From NCBI GenBank assembly GCA_964448675.1, contig CAYUZU010000016.1, positions 1 to 64,000 of the forward strand: 64,000 bases of DNA, given 5' to 3'. Below the pieces are notes generated by a model. It saw nothing but the letters and a program-made list of their open reading frames with translations, ran no database searches and was not told the DNA's origin. The DNA comes from CAYUZU01 sp964448675 (GTDB lineage Bacteria > Planctomycetota > Phycisphaerae > UBA1845 > Fen-1342). The position numbers were made by a program, and so were the translations under genes. Of the stretch, positions 1 to 10,783 are shown in pieces (position 1 is the stretch's first letter; every line of letters starts with the position of its first letter).

Positions 1-55
1 GACACCTCGCACAACCGCACTACCCAAACTTCAACCTACCGATGAATAATCCGGG

Positions 56-2338
<2,283 letters not shown>

Positions 2339-2382
2339 GTCTGCACCCTAGCAGAAGCCTGGCCGAGCCCGTGACGCCCGAC

Positions 2383-3990
2383 CTATGCGGTTGATCTTCC
2401 CAGCGCGTACGGCTTCACCGTGACACATAATCCGTCGAATTCCAGCGTTTGCCCACTGCCGACCGGCTGCACCGGTGCGGTGAGATGCCCGCCACCCGCC
2501 GTCTGCCGCGCGTGCAGCACGTCGCCGCGGCCGAACAAGACCACCTGCCCGCGCCCTTCGCGCGTCCGCACGTGACAGGTCGCGCCGCCACCAACGATGC
2601 ACGTGTCCTGAAACAGGATCACGTCGCTGACGTCCTGCGGCAATCGGCAGCGGTGCGACAGCCGCAATGCCGCCGACGCACTCTTGGCACTCGGCCGGGC
2701 AAACGTCAGCTTGGCATGGTCGCCGAGCGTGATGCGATCGCCGTCGTGCAACATCGCCTGCTGCACCCGCTTGCGGTTCACCTGCACCGGGCCGTAGGCG
2801 TGGATGAAGTAGTCTTCGCCACGGCGGACGATGTCCGCGTGGTGCGATTCGACATCCGCCGGCAACGGCACGTCAATCTCGGCACTGGTCCCCGCCCGGC
2901 CGATGCGCACCAGGTCGCGATGCAAGAGCAAGCTGCTGCCGCCGCCGTCGACCAGCATGAGTAATGGCTGATCGAGCCGCACCCCCTCGCCAATCGCGTC
3001 GCGCACGTCCATGGTCGGGACGGGTGGCGGCGCGGCGCGGGCGGGCGTCTCGGGCGGCGGCGCATCCGCCACTCGCGGCTGGCCCGCACTCGACGCGAAC
3101 AAGCCCAGCGGCGAGGCCATCAGCGCTTCCTGCCCCGCCGTGATCTGGTTCAGCGCGTCGAGGCTCGCATTCACCCACGCCGCATCCGGCTGCACCGCCT
3201 TGAGCCGCAGCAGCGACTGGCGCAGGCCGGTATAGTCTGTGGCCGCCAACTGCGATGCAGCGCGTGACGTGAGGTCCAGCACCCGCTCGCAATCGGTCAG
3301 CGTCGGGTCGGCCGGCAGCAGCGCGTCGAGCGCCGCTCGCGCCGCCATCAGGCGCTCGATGCGCCCGGCACCGTGCCACTGGCGAATCTGATCACGGCAG
3401 GCCGCGGCCAGGCGCCCGACGAAACGCTCAGTCTCCTGCGTACGGCCAAAACGCCGGCCGGCATCGCGCCAATACCGCACGGCGGCCAGCACGTCGTTGC
3501 GATCGAGGGCCTCGCGGGCCTGGTCGAGCAATTGCGTGCTGCGCTCGGCCCGCTGTTCCAGCTCGCCCGCCAGGGCCTCACGCCGCTCGCTGTCTTCGAC
3601 GCGCTCCACATTGTACCGCACGGTTTCGAGCCGCCCGGCACGGAGCTGGTCAGCCGCGCGGTTGTAGGCTTCGCGGTTCTCGGCGGCCTGCTGGGCGCCG
3701 GCCTGCATGTCCTCGGTGATACGCTGTCGCAAGGTCTCAACGTCGGGGTTCGAGCGGCCCAGCGTCGCCAGCGTGTCCAGGTCGGCCAGGGCCTCACGGT
3801 AGCGACCGGCCTGGCGGTGCAGGCGGGCGCGCGCGATCAGGGGACGGACGAGGGCGTCGAGGAGTTGCTGCCCCCGCGGGTTGGCGCGGATGTCAGGCTC
3901 GCGGGCGGCGGCGAGGGCATCGTCCAGCCGGCCCTGCTGCAAGGCCTTTTCCGCGGCACGTATTCGCACATTGAGCCAGCGAGCGAACAT
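2383..3990 (-). CDS. FHA-domain protein with helical N-terminal repeats
   Basis: About 535 residues. The first ~290 are Ala/Arg/Leu-rich helices resembling TPR-like repeats, followed by a Pro/Ala linker (about 305-328). A forkhead-associated phosphothreonine-binding domain (about 343-431) shows the RIGR..S..D pattern and a SHHA motif. The last ~100 residues look like a second, degenerate beta-rich module. I place the start at the ATG at 3990 rather than the upstream TTG, because AGAGGA lies about 8 bases before it. It is the first gene of a two-gene unit with the kinase, suggesting a phospho-dependent scaffold for that kinase (inference). No catalytic residues are visible. Confidence 0.85.
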   Translation of the reverse strand: MFARWLNVRIRAAEKALQQGRLDDALAAAREPDIRANPRGQQLLDALVRPLIARARLHRQAGRYREALADLDTLATLGRSNPDVETLRQRITEDMQAGAQQAAENREAYNRAADQLRAGRLETVRYNVERVEDSERREALAGELEQRAERSTQLLDQAREALDRNDVLAAVRYWRDAGRRFGRTQETERFVGRLAAACRDQIRQWHGAGRIERLMAARAALDALLPADPTLTDCERVLDLTSRAASQLAATDYTGLRQSLLRLKAVQPDAAWVNASLDALNQITAGQEALMASPLGLFASSAGQPRVADAPPPETPARAAPPPVPTMDVRDAIGEGVRLDQPLLMLVDGGGSSLLLHRDLVRIGRAGTSAEIDVPLPADVESHHADIVRRGEDYFIHAYGPVQVNRKRVQQAMLHDGDRITLGDHAKLTFARPSAKSASAALRLSHRCRLPQDVSDVILFQDTCIVGGGATCHVRTREGRGQVVLFGRGDVLHARQTAGGGHLTAPVQPVGSGQTLEFDGLCVTVKPYALGRSTA

Positions 3991-4454
3991 GACCAATCCT
4001 CTCGGCTGCGCGTCCGGAAGTCGGACGCGATTCTATCACCATTAGCGGCGGCCGGGGCCGAAACCGCACCCGGCACGTCGCGTCGGAGAGGTATTCGCGC
4101 CGGCCGCGGCGATATTCGGCTGGCAGAGGGGTGGAAAGGCGGGATCGGCGCGCTGCGGCTTGTTCGAAACGGCCTGCGAGATCCCGGGGAAGCGGGCCTG
4201 TGACATCGCCCGAGAGCGGCGGCGCGCGGCACACGTTCTCGGACCGCCGACCAACCTGCGCTGGGGGCATCAAAATCGTCTTGACCAACCGCAGTTCACC
4301 AGCGCGCGATGAACCGATTCAATTGATCGCTCCCCATCATTGTTGATCATTCTGCAGCGGCCCGGGCGCGCGCCGGCATTTGATTCCGTGGGGGTGGCCA
4401 ACCATACAACTGATGGTGTGGCCTCGCAGGGCTCCGAAGCGGAGGAATGGCATC
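3991..4454. other. Divergent intergenic region
   Basis: These 464 bases separate the FHA gene (minus) from the PEP-CTERM gene (plus) and must hold both promoters. I see no convincing ORF. The only AT-rich patch is about 4316-4356, where TTGATC occurs twice (4323 and 4343). TTGATC at 4323-4328 with GATCAT at 4345-4350 (16-bp spacer) is a possible but weak promoter for the plus gene. None of the 11-bp repeat operators seen elsewhere in the window is present here. Confidence 0.4.
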
Positions 4455-5537
4455 ATGCACGCCAGCACGCTGTCCGCAGCGATTGTCTCGCTGTGCCTGT
4501 GTTGCGCCGCGGGCCACGCGGCTGAGCCGTTCTTCATGGGACTGGGGGATCTCCCAGGCGGAAACACGCTGAGCCGGGCGTACGGGATCTCGGCGGACGG
4601 TACGACGGTGGTGGGGCACAGCCATACCGACCAGGGCTACCAGCCGTTCCGCTGGACGCTGGCGGAGGGCCTGGTGCCGATCGGGCTGCCGGGGACGACC
4701 GACGTGACGGCGGCGTGGGATGCCGACGACGACGGGTCGATTGTCATCGGCCAGGGGCAGAACGGTGCGTGGCGCTGGTCCAGCAGTGCGGGCTACGAGT
4801 CGCTGTTACCGCTTGCGGGCCACGCGGCCTCGGTCGCGCTTGAGTGTTCGAACGACGGATCGGTAATCGTGGGCTGCAGCTCGTTTGGAAGCTCGACTTC
4901 CAATCGGCAACCGTGCCGCTGGATCGATTCGACCGAAGCCCTCGTGCTGGAAGGCGAGTGGCACAGTGCGGGGGTGAACGGCTGCTCCGCCAATGGCGCC
5001 GTTCTCGTCGGCTTTGACACGGAAGACGGTCCGTTCCGGTGGAGCGAGGCTCAAGGCAAAGAACAACTGAGCCCGCAGCGAGACGGCGGCACGGCGACCG
5101 CGACGTCGGCGGACGGCTCGATCGTCGTCGGCACCGTCTGGGGCGCCGGGCACCAGCCGATGGTGGGGGTGATATGGGAAGAGACCGGGACCGAGACCGT
5201 CCTGCCCGACGTGCTCGGCGCGGCGCAGGCTTTTGCGTACCCGTGTGGTATCTCCGCCGACGGATCCACGGTGGTGGGGAGCACGGGGTACGTTTCGGGT
5301 GCCTGTTTATACGACCCGCAGGGGGGATCGCGGCTGCTGGCTGACGTGCTGACCGATGAGTACAGGCTGGATGTCGCGGGTTGGCACCTGAGCTATGCGT
5401 ATGCAGTCTCCGCAGACGGCACGACCATCGCCGGCTGGGGGTTACGCGACGGCCACACGGAAGCCTTCGTCGCCCGCCTGCCCGAGCCGGCCACACTCAC
5501 CGCGCTGCTGCTCCTTGTCGTCTGTCGGCGGCGGTAG
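4455..5537 (+). CDS. Exported HAF-repeat protein with PEP-CTERM anchor
   Basis: 360 residues. The N-terminal signal peptide begins MHASTLSAAIVSLCL and ends near AAGHAA. The body is a tandem series of HAF-type beta repeats (AYGISADGTTVVGH, then related copies containing DG.IV.G or DG.VVG about every 45-50 residues), probably a beta-propeller. The C-terminus has the PEP-CTERM sorting signal: PEP, a hydrophobic stretch and a terminal RRR. Such proteins are normally exported, cleaved by an exosortase and released or surface-anchored. I chose the ATG at 4455 because GGAGG lies 9 bases upstream and the signal peptide starts there. No enzyme motif is visible; the substrate or role is unknown. Confidence 0.85.
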   Translation: MHASTLSAAIVSLCLCCAAGHAAEPFFMGLGDLPGGNTLSRAYGISADGTTVVGHSHTDQGYQPFRWTLAEGLVPIGLPGTTDVTAAWDADDDGSIVIGQGQNGAWRWSSSAGYESLLPLAGHAASVALECSNDGSVIVGCSSFGSSTSNRQPCRWIDSTEALVLEGEWHSAGVNGCSANGAVLVGFDTEDGPFRWSEAQGKEQLSPQRDGGTATATSADGSIVVGTVWGAGHQPMVGVIWEETGTETVLPDVLGAAQAFAYPCGISADGSTVVGSTGYVSGACLYDPQGGSRLLADVLTDEYRLDVAGWHLSYAYAVSADGTTIAGWGLRDGHTEAFVARLPEPATLTALLLLVVCRRR

Positions 5538-5630
5538 GCCGCAGCATTCAAGAGGCGAAAAGCAACATGCGAGAACAGGCTGGCGGTACGTGCGGCGTCG
5601 CGCCACTTCGCCGCGGCCTGCCCCGCGCTT

Positions 5631-7157
5631 TTACTTGAACTGCCACTGGCCGACGGTCGCGACGGCGCCCTGGTCGCCAAAGTGCTCGGTGAACAGCTTG
5701 AAGTAGTGCATCTCTTCCTTGTTGCGCACGATGGGGTGGTCGCGCTGCACGCGGGCCAGCTCGTCGTCGCTGTAGGCCTGCTCAAAGTGCTGCGGCAGCA
5801 GGTGGGCGGCCCCCGACCCCTGCGAGAATTCCTGCTTGAGACGCTCGGTGATCGAGCGCGGCAGCAGCCCTTCGTACGCCTTGCGGAAGATCCACTTCTC
5901 GACCAGCCGGCCGTCGTCCTCGCGCAACTTGTACGCTGGCGGGATGCGCAGGGCGTAGTCGAACAGATCGCCGCAGATCAGCGGCGTGACGACGCGGACA
6001 GAATTCGCCAGGTTGGTGCGATCCAGGCGCAGGCTGGCGTTGTTGTGCAGGTAGCGGAAAAGGTCGATCTGCCGCAGGAAGAGTTCGTCGGATGGGACGC
6101 TCTTGAGATGGGCGTAGCCACAGAAGAGCTCGTCGCCCCCCTCGCCGGAGAGCAGCACCTCATAGCCGGCGCGGGCCGCGTGACGCGAGATGAGGTAGTT
6201 TGACGCGGCACTGCGGACCAGCGACGGGTCAAAGGACTCGAGGGCGTAGATGACCTGCGGGAGCGCCTCGAGCAGCGTGTCGAGGTCAATGACGACCTCT
6301 TCGTGGTCGGTGCCGAGGTGTTCGGCAACGGTGCGGGCGGCGGCGAGATCGCCGCTGTCGGCCGAGCCGATCGCGAACGTGCGGATGCGCTCGCTGTCGC
6401 CGAAGCGCTCCTGGTAGTGTTTGCTGGCGACGCAGGTGATCGCGCTGGAGTCCATGCCGCCGCTGAGCAGGCAGGCGGTGGGCCGGGCGAAGTCGACGCG
6501 GGCGCGCAGGCTGCGCTCGATGATGTCGCGCACGTTGGCGGCCATATCGTCGGGGGGGTCGGTGACGAACTCGGGCGGGCTGTCGGGCAACCTGGCAAAG
6601 GCCGCGATTTCGCCGGCCTCGGTCATGGTGTGGGCGGCGGGGAACTCGTGAACGTCATCGGTGACGGCGACCAGCGCCTTGAGCTCGGAGGCGAAGCACA
6701 GCGCGCCGTTGTTGCGGCCATAGAACATGGTCTTGATGCCGAGCAGGTCGCGGGCCGCGATGAGCTTGTCGCGATCGACGATGACGAAGGCGAATATGGC
6801 ATCGCCCAGCGCGTCGAACAAACCGTCGACGCCGCGCTCGCGATAGAGCTTCAGGATCACCTGCTCATCGCGAAAGGGGCCGGCGGAGATGCCGAGCTCG
6901 GCCGCCAAAGTTGCCGCATTGCCAATTTCACCGTCGTAGCAGATGTGCAGATCGGCGCGGTCCGGTGCGGGGACGGGCACCACCGCCTTGGCGGGGTCGG
7001 CGTCTGGGCAGTTGGCATGCAGGTAGTTCTGACCGAGGGCGATCCCCTGCCGCGCGTGCGTGCCGGCGACGTACGGGCCCCGGTGCGCCAGGCGCTCCAT
7101 CATGCGTTCGACGTTCTTCTCGGCGTTGGGGCCGCAGGCGACCGCGAATCCGCTCAT
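5631..7157 (-). CDS. Asparagine-synthetase-like protein lacking Cys2
   Basis: 508 residues, full length for the AsnB family: N-terminal class II glutamine-amidotransferase-like half and C-terminal synthetase half with the pyrophosphate loop LLSGGMDSSA. In AsnB the residue after the initiator Met is the glutaminase nucleophile Cys. Here the protein begins MSGFAVACG, so the nucleophile is Ser, and glutamine hydrolysis should be lost or altered while the ATP-dependent half looks intact. The ATG at 7157 is preceded by AAGGAGC, which fixes this start. It follows a canonical paralogue (7227-8750) by about 70 bases. It may use free ammonia, receive ammonia from its neighbour, or act on a different carboxylate (inference). 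Confidence 0.82.
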   Translation of the reverse strand: MSGFAVACGPNAEKNVERMMERLAHRGPYVAGTHARQGIALGQNYLHANCPDADPAKAVVPVPAPDRADLHICYDGEIGNAATLAAELGISAGPFRDEQVILKLYRERGVDGLFDALGDAIFAFVIVDRDKLIAARDLLGIKTMFYGRNNGALCFASELKALVAVTDDVHEFPAAHTMTEAGEIAAFARLPDSPPEFVTDPPDDMAANVRDIIERSLRARVDFARPTACLLSGGMDSSAITCVASKHYQERFGDSERIRTFAIGSADSGDLAAARTVAEHLGTDHEEVVIDLDTLLEALPQVIYALESFDPSLVRSAASNYLISRHAARAGYEVLLSGEGGDELFCGYAHLKSVPSDELFLRQIDLFRYLHNNASLRLDRTNLANSVRVVTPLICGDLFDYALRIPPAYKLREDDGRLVEKWIFRKAYEGLLPRSITERLKQEFSQGSGAAHLLPQHFEQAYSDDELARVQRDHPIVRNKEEMHYFKLFTEHFGDQGAVATVGQWQFK

Positions 7158-7226
7158 CGTGCGCTCCTTCTTGGAAAGGTCGGGCGTTCGTTCAGTTGAC
7201 TTCGCTTGCATACGCCGGCGGGCAAG

Positions 7227-8750
7227 CTATTCCTCAGCGGCCGCGCAATAGTCCGGGCGCTCGGCCCAGCGGGCAACGTTGCTCATGACGACGTCGTCGT
7301 CGTTGTAGGCCTCGCGCAGCAGCTTGTGGTAAGCGGCCTCTTCCGCCGAACGCAAACCCGCCGCGGAATGCTGTGCGAGGTAGCTCTCGACGTCATCGGC
7401 AGGCAGGAAGCGGTCGAGCCCGCATCCCAGCAGATCGACGGTGCCGCTGCCTTCGTCAAATTGTGCCTTGACGCGCCAGGTAATCTCCTCGGGCAGCAGA
7501 TCTTCACATGCCTTGCGCAGCACCCACTTCTCCTGCCAGTCACCCCGTGGTGATTGCTGCAACTTCAGGCCGGCGGGCACCGTCTGGCCCAGCCGGATGA
7601 ATTCGGTATCAAGGAACGGGACGCGGCCTTCGATCGAATGCGCCATGGTCAGTCGGTCGACGCGCTGCAGGTTTACGTTGTGCAGCGATTGCACGCTGCG
7701 GCGCAGCTCGTGGTGCAGCGTCTCTTCGCTCGGGACGCCACGATAGTAGCGATAGCCGGCGAACAGCTCGTCAGCGCCCTCGCCGGTGAGGATGACCTTG
7801 ACGTGCTGGGCGGCCAGGCGCGAGGTGAAGTAGCACGGGATCGCGCTGCGCACGAGATCCTGATCGAAGGACTCGAGGTGATAGATGATCTCGGGCAGCT
7901 TCTCCAGCACCTCCTCAAACGTGAAGCTGTACTCGTGGTGAATCGTGCCGAGATGGTCGGCGACAACGCGCGCCGCCGCCAGGTCGTCGCTGCCCGCGAC
8001 ACCCACGGAGAAGGTGTGCAACTCGTCGAGGTGCTGGCGGGCAATGGCGGCAATGAGGCTCGAATCGAGCCCGCCGGAGAGAAACGCGCCCACCGGCACG
8101 TCACTCATGAGGCGCTTTTCGACAGCGTGTTCGAGCGTCGTGCGAATGCGGCGGCAGTGCTCTTCAGTGCCGCAATCCTCGGGCCAGACGTCGGGCACTT
8201 CATAGAAGCGCTGATAGCCGTGCTTCGAGTGATACCAGGTGCCGGCGGGAAACTCCTCGACGTTGTCGGCCACGCCGACCAGAGCTTTGAGCTCGGACGC
8301 GAACACGTAGCCGTCATGACGCGTGCCGACGTACAGCGGCTTGATGCCGATCGCGTCGCGCGCGAGAAACAGCTCGTCGCCGTCGGCGATCGCGAAGGCG
8401 AACATGCCATCGAGCCGCTCGGCGACGCCGGTGCCGTGCTCCTCCCACAGGTGCAGGGCGGCTTCGGTATCGCTGCGGGTATGGAAGTTGTGTCGCGCTT
8501 CGAGCTCGCGCCGCAATGTCGGAAAGTTGTAGAATTCGCCGTTGCCAACGATCACGCGCCGGCGATCTTCCGAGAAGATCGGCTGGTTTCCGCCGGCCGG
8601 GTCCATGATGGACAGCCGCTGGTGGCCGAGCGTGCCGCGCAGCGACGACCACATCCCGTTGGCATCGGGACCGCGGTGCACGAGCCGTTGCATCATGCCT
8701 GCAATCAGTGCTTCATTCTCGGCGCCCCACAATCCGGCAAAACCACACAT
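7227..8750 (-). CDS. asnB: Asparagine synthetase, glutamine-hydrolysing (AsnB family)
   Basis: 507 residues. It begins MCGFAGLWG with the expected nucleophile Cys2, contains the class II amidotransferase motifs HRGPD and GNGEFYN, and carries the ATP pyrophosphatase loop FLSGGLDSS in the C-terminal half. The family converts aspartate (or a related acid) and glutamine to the amide with ATP. I start at the fourth codon of the open frame so that Cys follows the initiator Met. It sits between a SAM-dependent methyltransferase and the Cys-less paralogue, all on the minus strand. That arrangement is unusual for housekeeping asnB and may mean a specialised amidation such as modification of a small molecule or peptide (inference). 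Confidence 0.9.
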   Translation of the reverse strand: MCGFAGLWGAENEALIAGMMQRLVHRGPDANGMWSSLRGTLGHQRLSIMDPAGGNQPIFSEDRRRVIVGNGEFYNFPTLRRELEARHNFHTRSDTEAALHLWEEHGTGVAERLDGMFAFAIADGDELFLARDAIGIKPLYVGTRHDGYVFASELKALVGVADNVEEFPAGTWYHSKHGYQRFYEVPDVWPEDCGTEEHCRRIRTTLEHAVEKRLMSDVPVGAFLSGGLDSSLIAAIARQHLDELHTFSVGVAGSDDLAAARVVADHLGTIHHEYSFTFEEVLEKLPEIIYHLESFDQDLVRSAIPCYFTSRLAAQHVKVILTGEGADELFAGYRYYRGVPSEETLHHELRRSVQSLHNVNLQRVDRLTMAHSIEGRVPFLDTEFIRLGQTVPAGLKLQQSPRGDWQEKWVLRKACEDLLPEEITWRVKAQFDEGSGTVDLLGCGLDRFLPADDVESYLAQHSAAGLRSAEEAAYHKLLREAYNDDDVVMSNVARWAERPDYCAAAEE

Positions 8751-8822
8751 CTTATGCAACTCCCTCTCTTCGCGACGCCGGCAAAGACTGGCTGGCGCGC
8801 CTGGCTCCCCCGCCGGGCCCGC

Positions 8823-10076
8823 TTACGACTTGTTCACCTCGTAGATTGCGACGAGGCCGTGGCCACACCCGGCGCCACGTTGTCCCTCCAGTTCGATATT
8901 GCGCAAGGCCAGACCGAGTTGCGGCTCGACCCACTCCGAGCGCGGATCGTCCGCCTCGACCGTGTCCATCACGTCGATCGCCGTGCGCAGCCGTGTCATC
9001 GCGCGGCGGAGCATGTCCGACGCGTTGTCCGGCACGTTGGGCAGTGCCTGGCCAGCGTCGGCACTGTGCAGCGCTTCGACCGTGAATCGCACGAGCGCGT
9101 TCCAGTCGGCGTTCACGCGCCGCAGCACATCGGCCGGGCCGTCACAGCCCGCGGGCAGGTGCAGGTCGAACAGCAGCGTCTCGAGTTCGGTGCGGCACAG
9201 CGGCTCGTGCAGGCGATTCACTGCTGAGCGCAACGGCCGTGCCTGCGCGTTGTAGTCGCCCGACTCCATGTGACGCCCGACGAACAGCGAGCGGTCGAAG
9301 AGGTCTTTCTCGGCAAGCGCCACGCCGGACGCCTGACTGACGCGTTGAAAGACGCGACGCGCCTCGTCGGCGGCGAGCAAACGCAGCGGGAAGCTGTCGA
9401 TCTCGCGCGTCTTGCGCTCTTCGGCCGAGTAGATGTACGAGATGCGATAGTCCATCCAGTGCTCGCGCGACAAGTCGGCATCCCACAGCTCGACCCACTC
9501 GTAGGCATAGCGCCCGAGCCAGTCGACCAGGATGATTGCACCATCGTCGGCCTGTTGCGCGATTTCGACCAGCAGCTTGACCGTGTCGTCCTCGCCCAGG
9601 TGCGACAGCGTGCCGAACGACGCGAAGTAGATGTCGAACGGCGGTTCGGCGGCGTCGAAGGGCAGCCCCTCACGCAGGTCGGCCTGAAGAAAACGCGCAG
9701 CCTGCGCATCGCGGTGCCGCTGCCGTGCCTGGTCCAGCAGTGCCGGGTTGAGCTCCAGGCCGGTATAGCTGTCGACATGCTGCAACGGGAAGAGCGCAGC
9801 GTCGGCCGCGGCCGCGGGCGCATCGCCACGGAGCATGTGCATGAGTGTCTCGTAACCATCGCCACTGCCGCAACCGAGGTCGGCCAGCCGCAGCTTGCGG
9901 CCCTGGTGCAGCCGCCGGTCGACCAAGGCCTGGAGGTGCGGTCGCAAGCGCAGCCGCAACGACTGGTCTTCCCAGTGGATGCGGACGTTGTCGTACTTGC
10001 CCTGCAGGCCGGTGACGCGATCGTAGCGGCCGCTGTCGGCGGCCTGGGCGTAGGCACTGATCTCGGTGGAACTCAT
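8823..10076 (-). CDS. Class I SAM-dependent methyltransferase
   Basis: 417 residues. The Rossmann motif I reads LADLGCGSGDGYE (about residues 64-76); an acidic motif follows in YTGLELNP, and a later DIYFASFGTLSHLGEDD segment corresponds to motif IV. The C-terminal ~170 residues are helical and not recognised. It starts 6 bases after the corrinoid-protein stop codon, so it is very probably the last gene of the methyl-transfer operon. The substrate cannot be told. It might methylate a product of the adjacent amidotransferase-type enzymes, or use SAM made from operon-derived methyl groups (both inference). Confidence 0.8.
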   Translation of the reverse strand: MSSTEISAYAQAADSGRYDRVTGLQGKYDNVRIHWEDQSLRLRLRPHLQALVDRRLHQGRKLRLADLGCGSGDGYETLMHMLRGDAPAAAADAALFPLQHVDSYTGLELNPALLDQARQRHRDAQAARFLQADLREGLPFDAAEPPFDIYFASFGTLSHLGEDDTVKLLVEIAQQADDGAIILVDWLGRYAYEWVELWDADLSREHWMDYRISYIYSAEERKTREIDSFPLRLLAADEARRVFQRVSQASGVALAEKDLFDRSLFVGRHMESGDYNAQARPLRSAVNRLHEPLCRTELETLLFDLHLPAGCDGPADVLRRVNADWNALVRFTVEALHSADAGQALPNVPDNASDMLRRAMTRLRTAIDVMDTVEADDPRSEWVEPQLGLALRNIELEGQRGAGCGHGLVAIYEVNKS

Positions 10077-10082
10077 CGGCGC

Positions 10083-10775
10083 CTACCCCGCCGCCTTCCG
10101 CAGTTCTTCGAGGCGGTCCACCGCCTCGAACGCATCGCGGCAGTAGCCGTCGGCGCCGATCTTCTGGGCGAACTCCGCAGAGACGGGCGCACCGCCGACG
10201 ATGATGCGGACCTGGTCGCGCAAGCCGGCGTCCTTGAGCGCATCGATCACGACGGGCATCTTGGTCATGGTCGAGGTCAGCAGCGCGGACAACCCGACGA
10301 AGCGGGCCCCGGTCTTGCGCACCTCCTCGACGACGCGGTCGGCGGGCACCGATGTACCAAGATCGACAACGTCGTAGCCGGCACCTTTCAGGAGCGTACT
10401 GACGATGTTCTTGCCGATATCGTGACGATCGCCTTCGACCGTCGCAATAATGACCAGCCCCTTGCGCTCCACGTCGGAATCGACCAGGTGCGGCTTGAGC
10501 AGGTCCATCGCGGCACTGACGCACTCGGCACCGGCGAGCATGTCGGGGATGAGGTACTCGCTGCTCTCGTATTTCGCGCCGACCTCTTCCATCGCGGGCG
10601 ACAACGCGTCGGCGATAATGCGCGACACGGGGATCTTCTTCTCGAGGGCGAGCTCGACGAGCTCGGTAACGCCGGGCTGGCCTTCCATGTCACCATCAAA
10701 GCCCTCGTCCTGCTCGTCGACCCGGCCGAGAATCGTGTTCTTCCTGATGCTGGCGAGAATCTCTGCTTCGTTCAT
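10083..10775 (-). CDS. Corrinoid (B12-binding) methyl-carrier protein
   Basis: 230 residues, the usual size for MtbC/MttC/MtgC-type proteins. The N-terminal helical cap (about 1-90) is followed by a cobalamin-binding Rossmann domain with the histidine-on loop GDRHDIG (115-121; D116, H118, G121), then GLSALLT and IVGGAPVS, which wrap the nucleotide tail. It shuttles a methyl group on cobalt between a substrate methyltransferase and a pterin methyltransferase. GAGG lies upstream of the ATG. It is 8 bases downstream of the second MttB-family gene, so the system is co-transcribed. The identification is very secure; the specific methyl donor is not known. Confidence 0.93.
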   Translation of the reverse strand: MNEAEILASIRKNTILGRVDEQDEGFDGDMEGQPGVTELVELALEKKIPVSRIIADALSPAMEEVGAKYESSEYLIPDMLAGAECVSAAMDLLKPHLVDSDVERKGLVIIATVEGDRHDIGKNIVSTLLKGAGYDVVDLGTSVPADRVVEEVRKTGARFVGLSALLTSTMTKMPVVIDALKDAGLRDQVRIIVGGAPVSAEFAQKIGADGYCRDAFEAVDRLEELRKAAG

Positions 10776-10783
10776 CGGTTACC

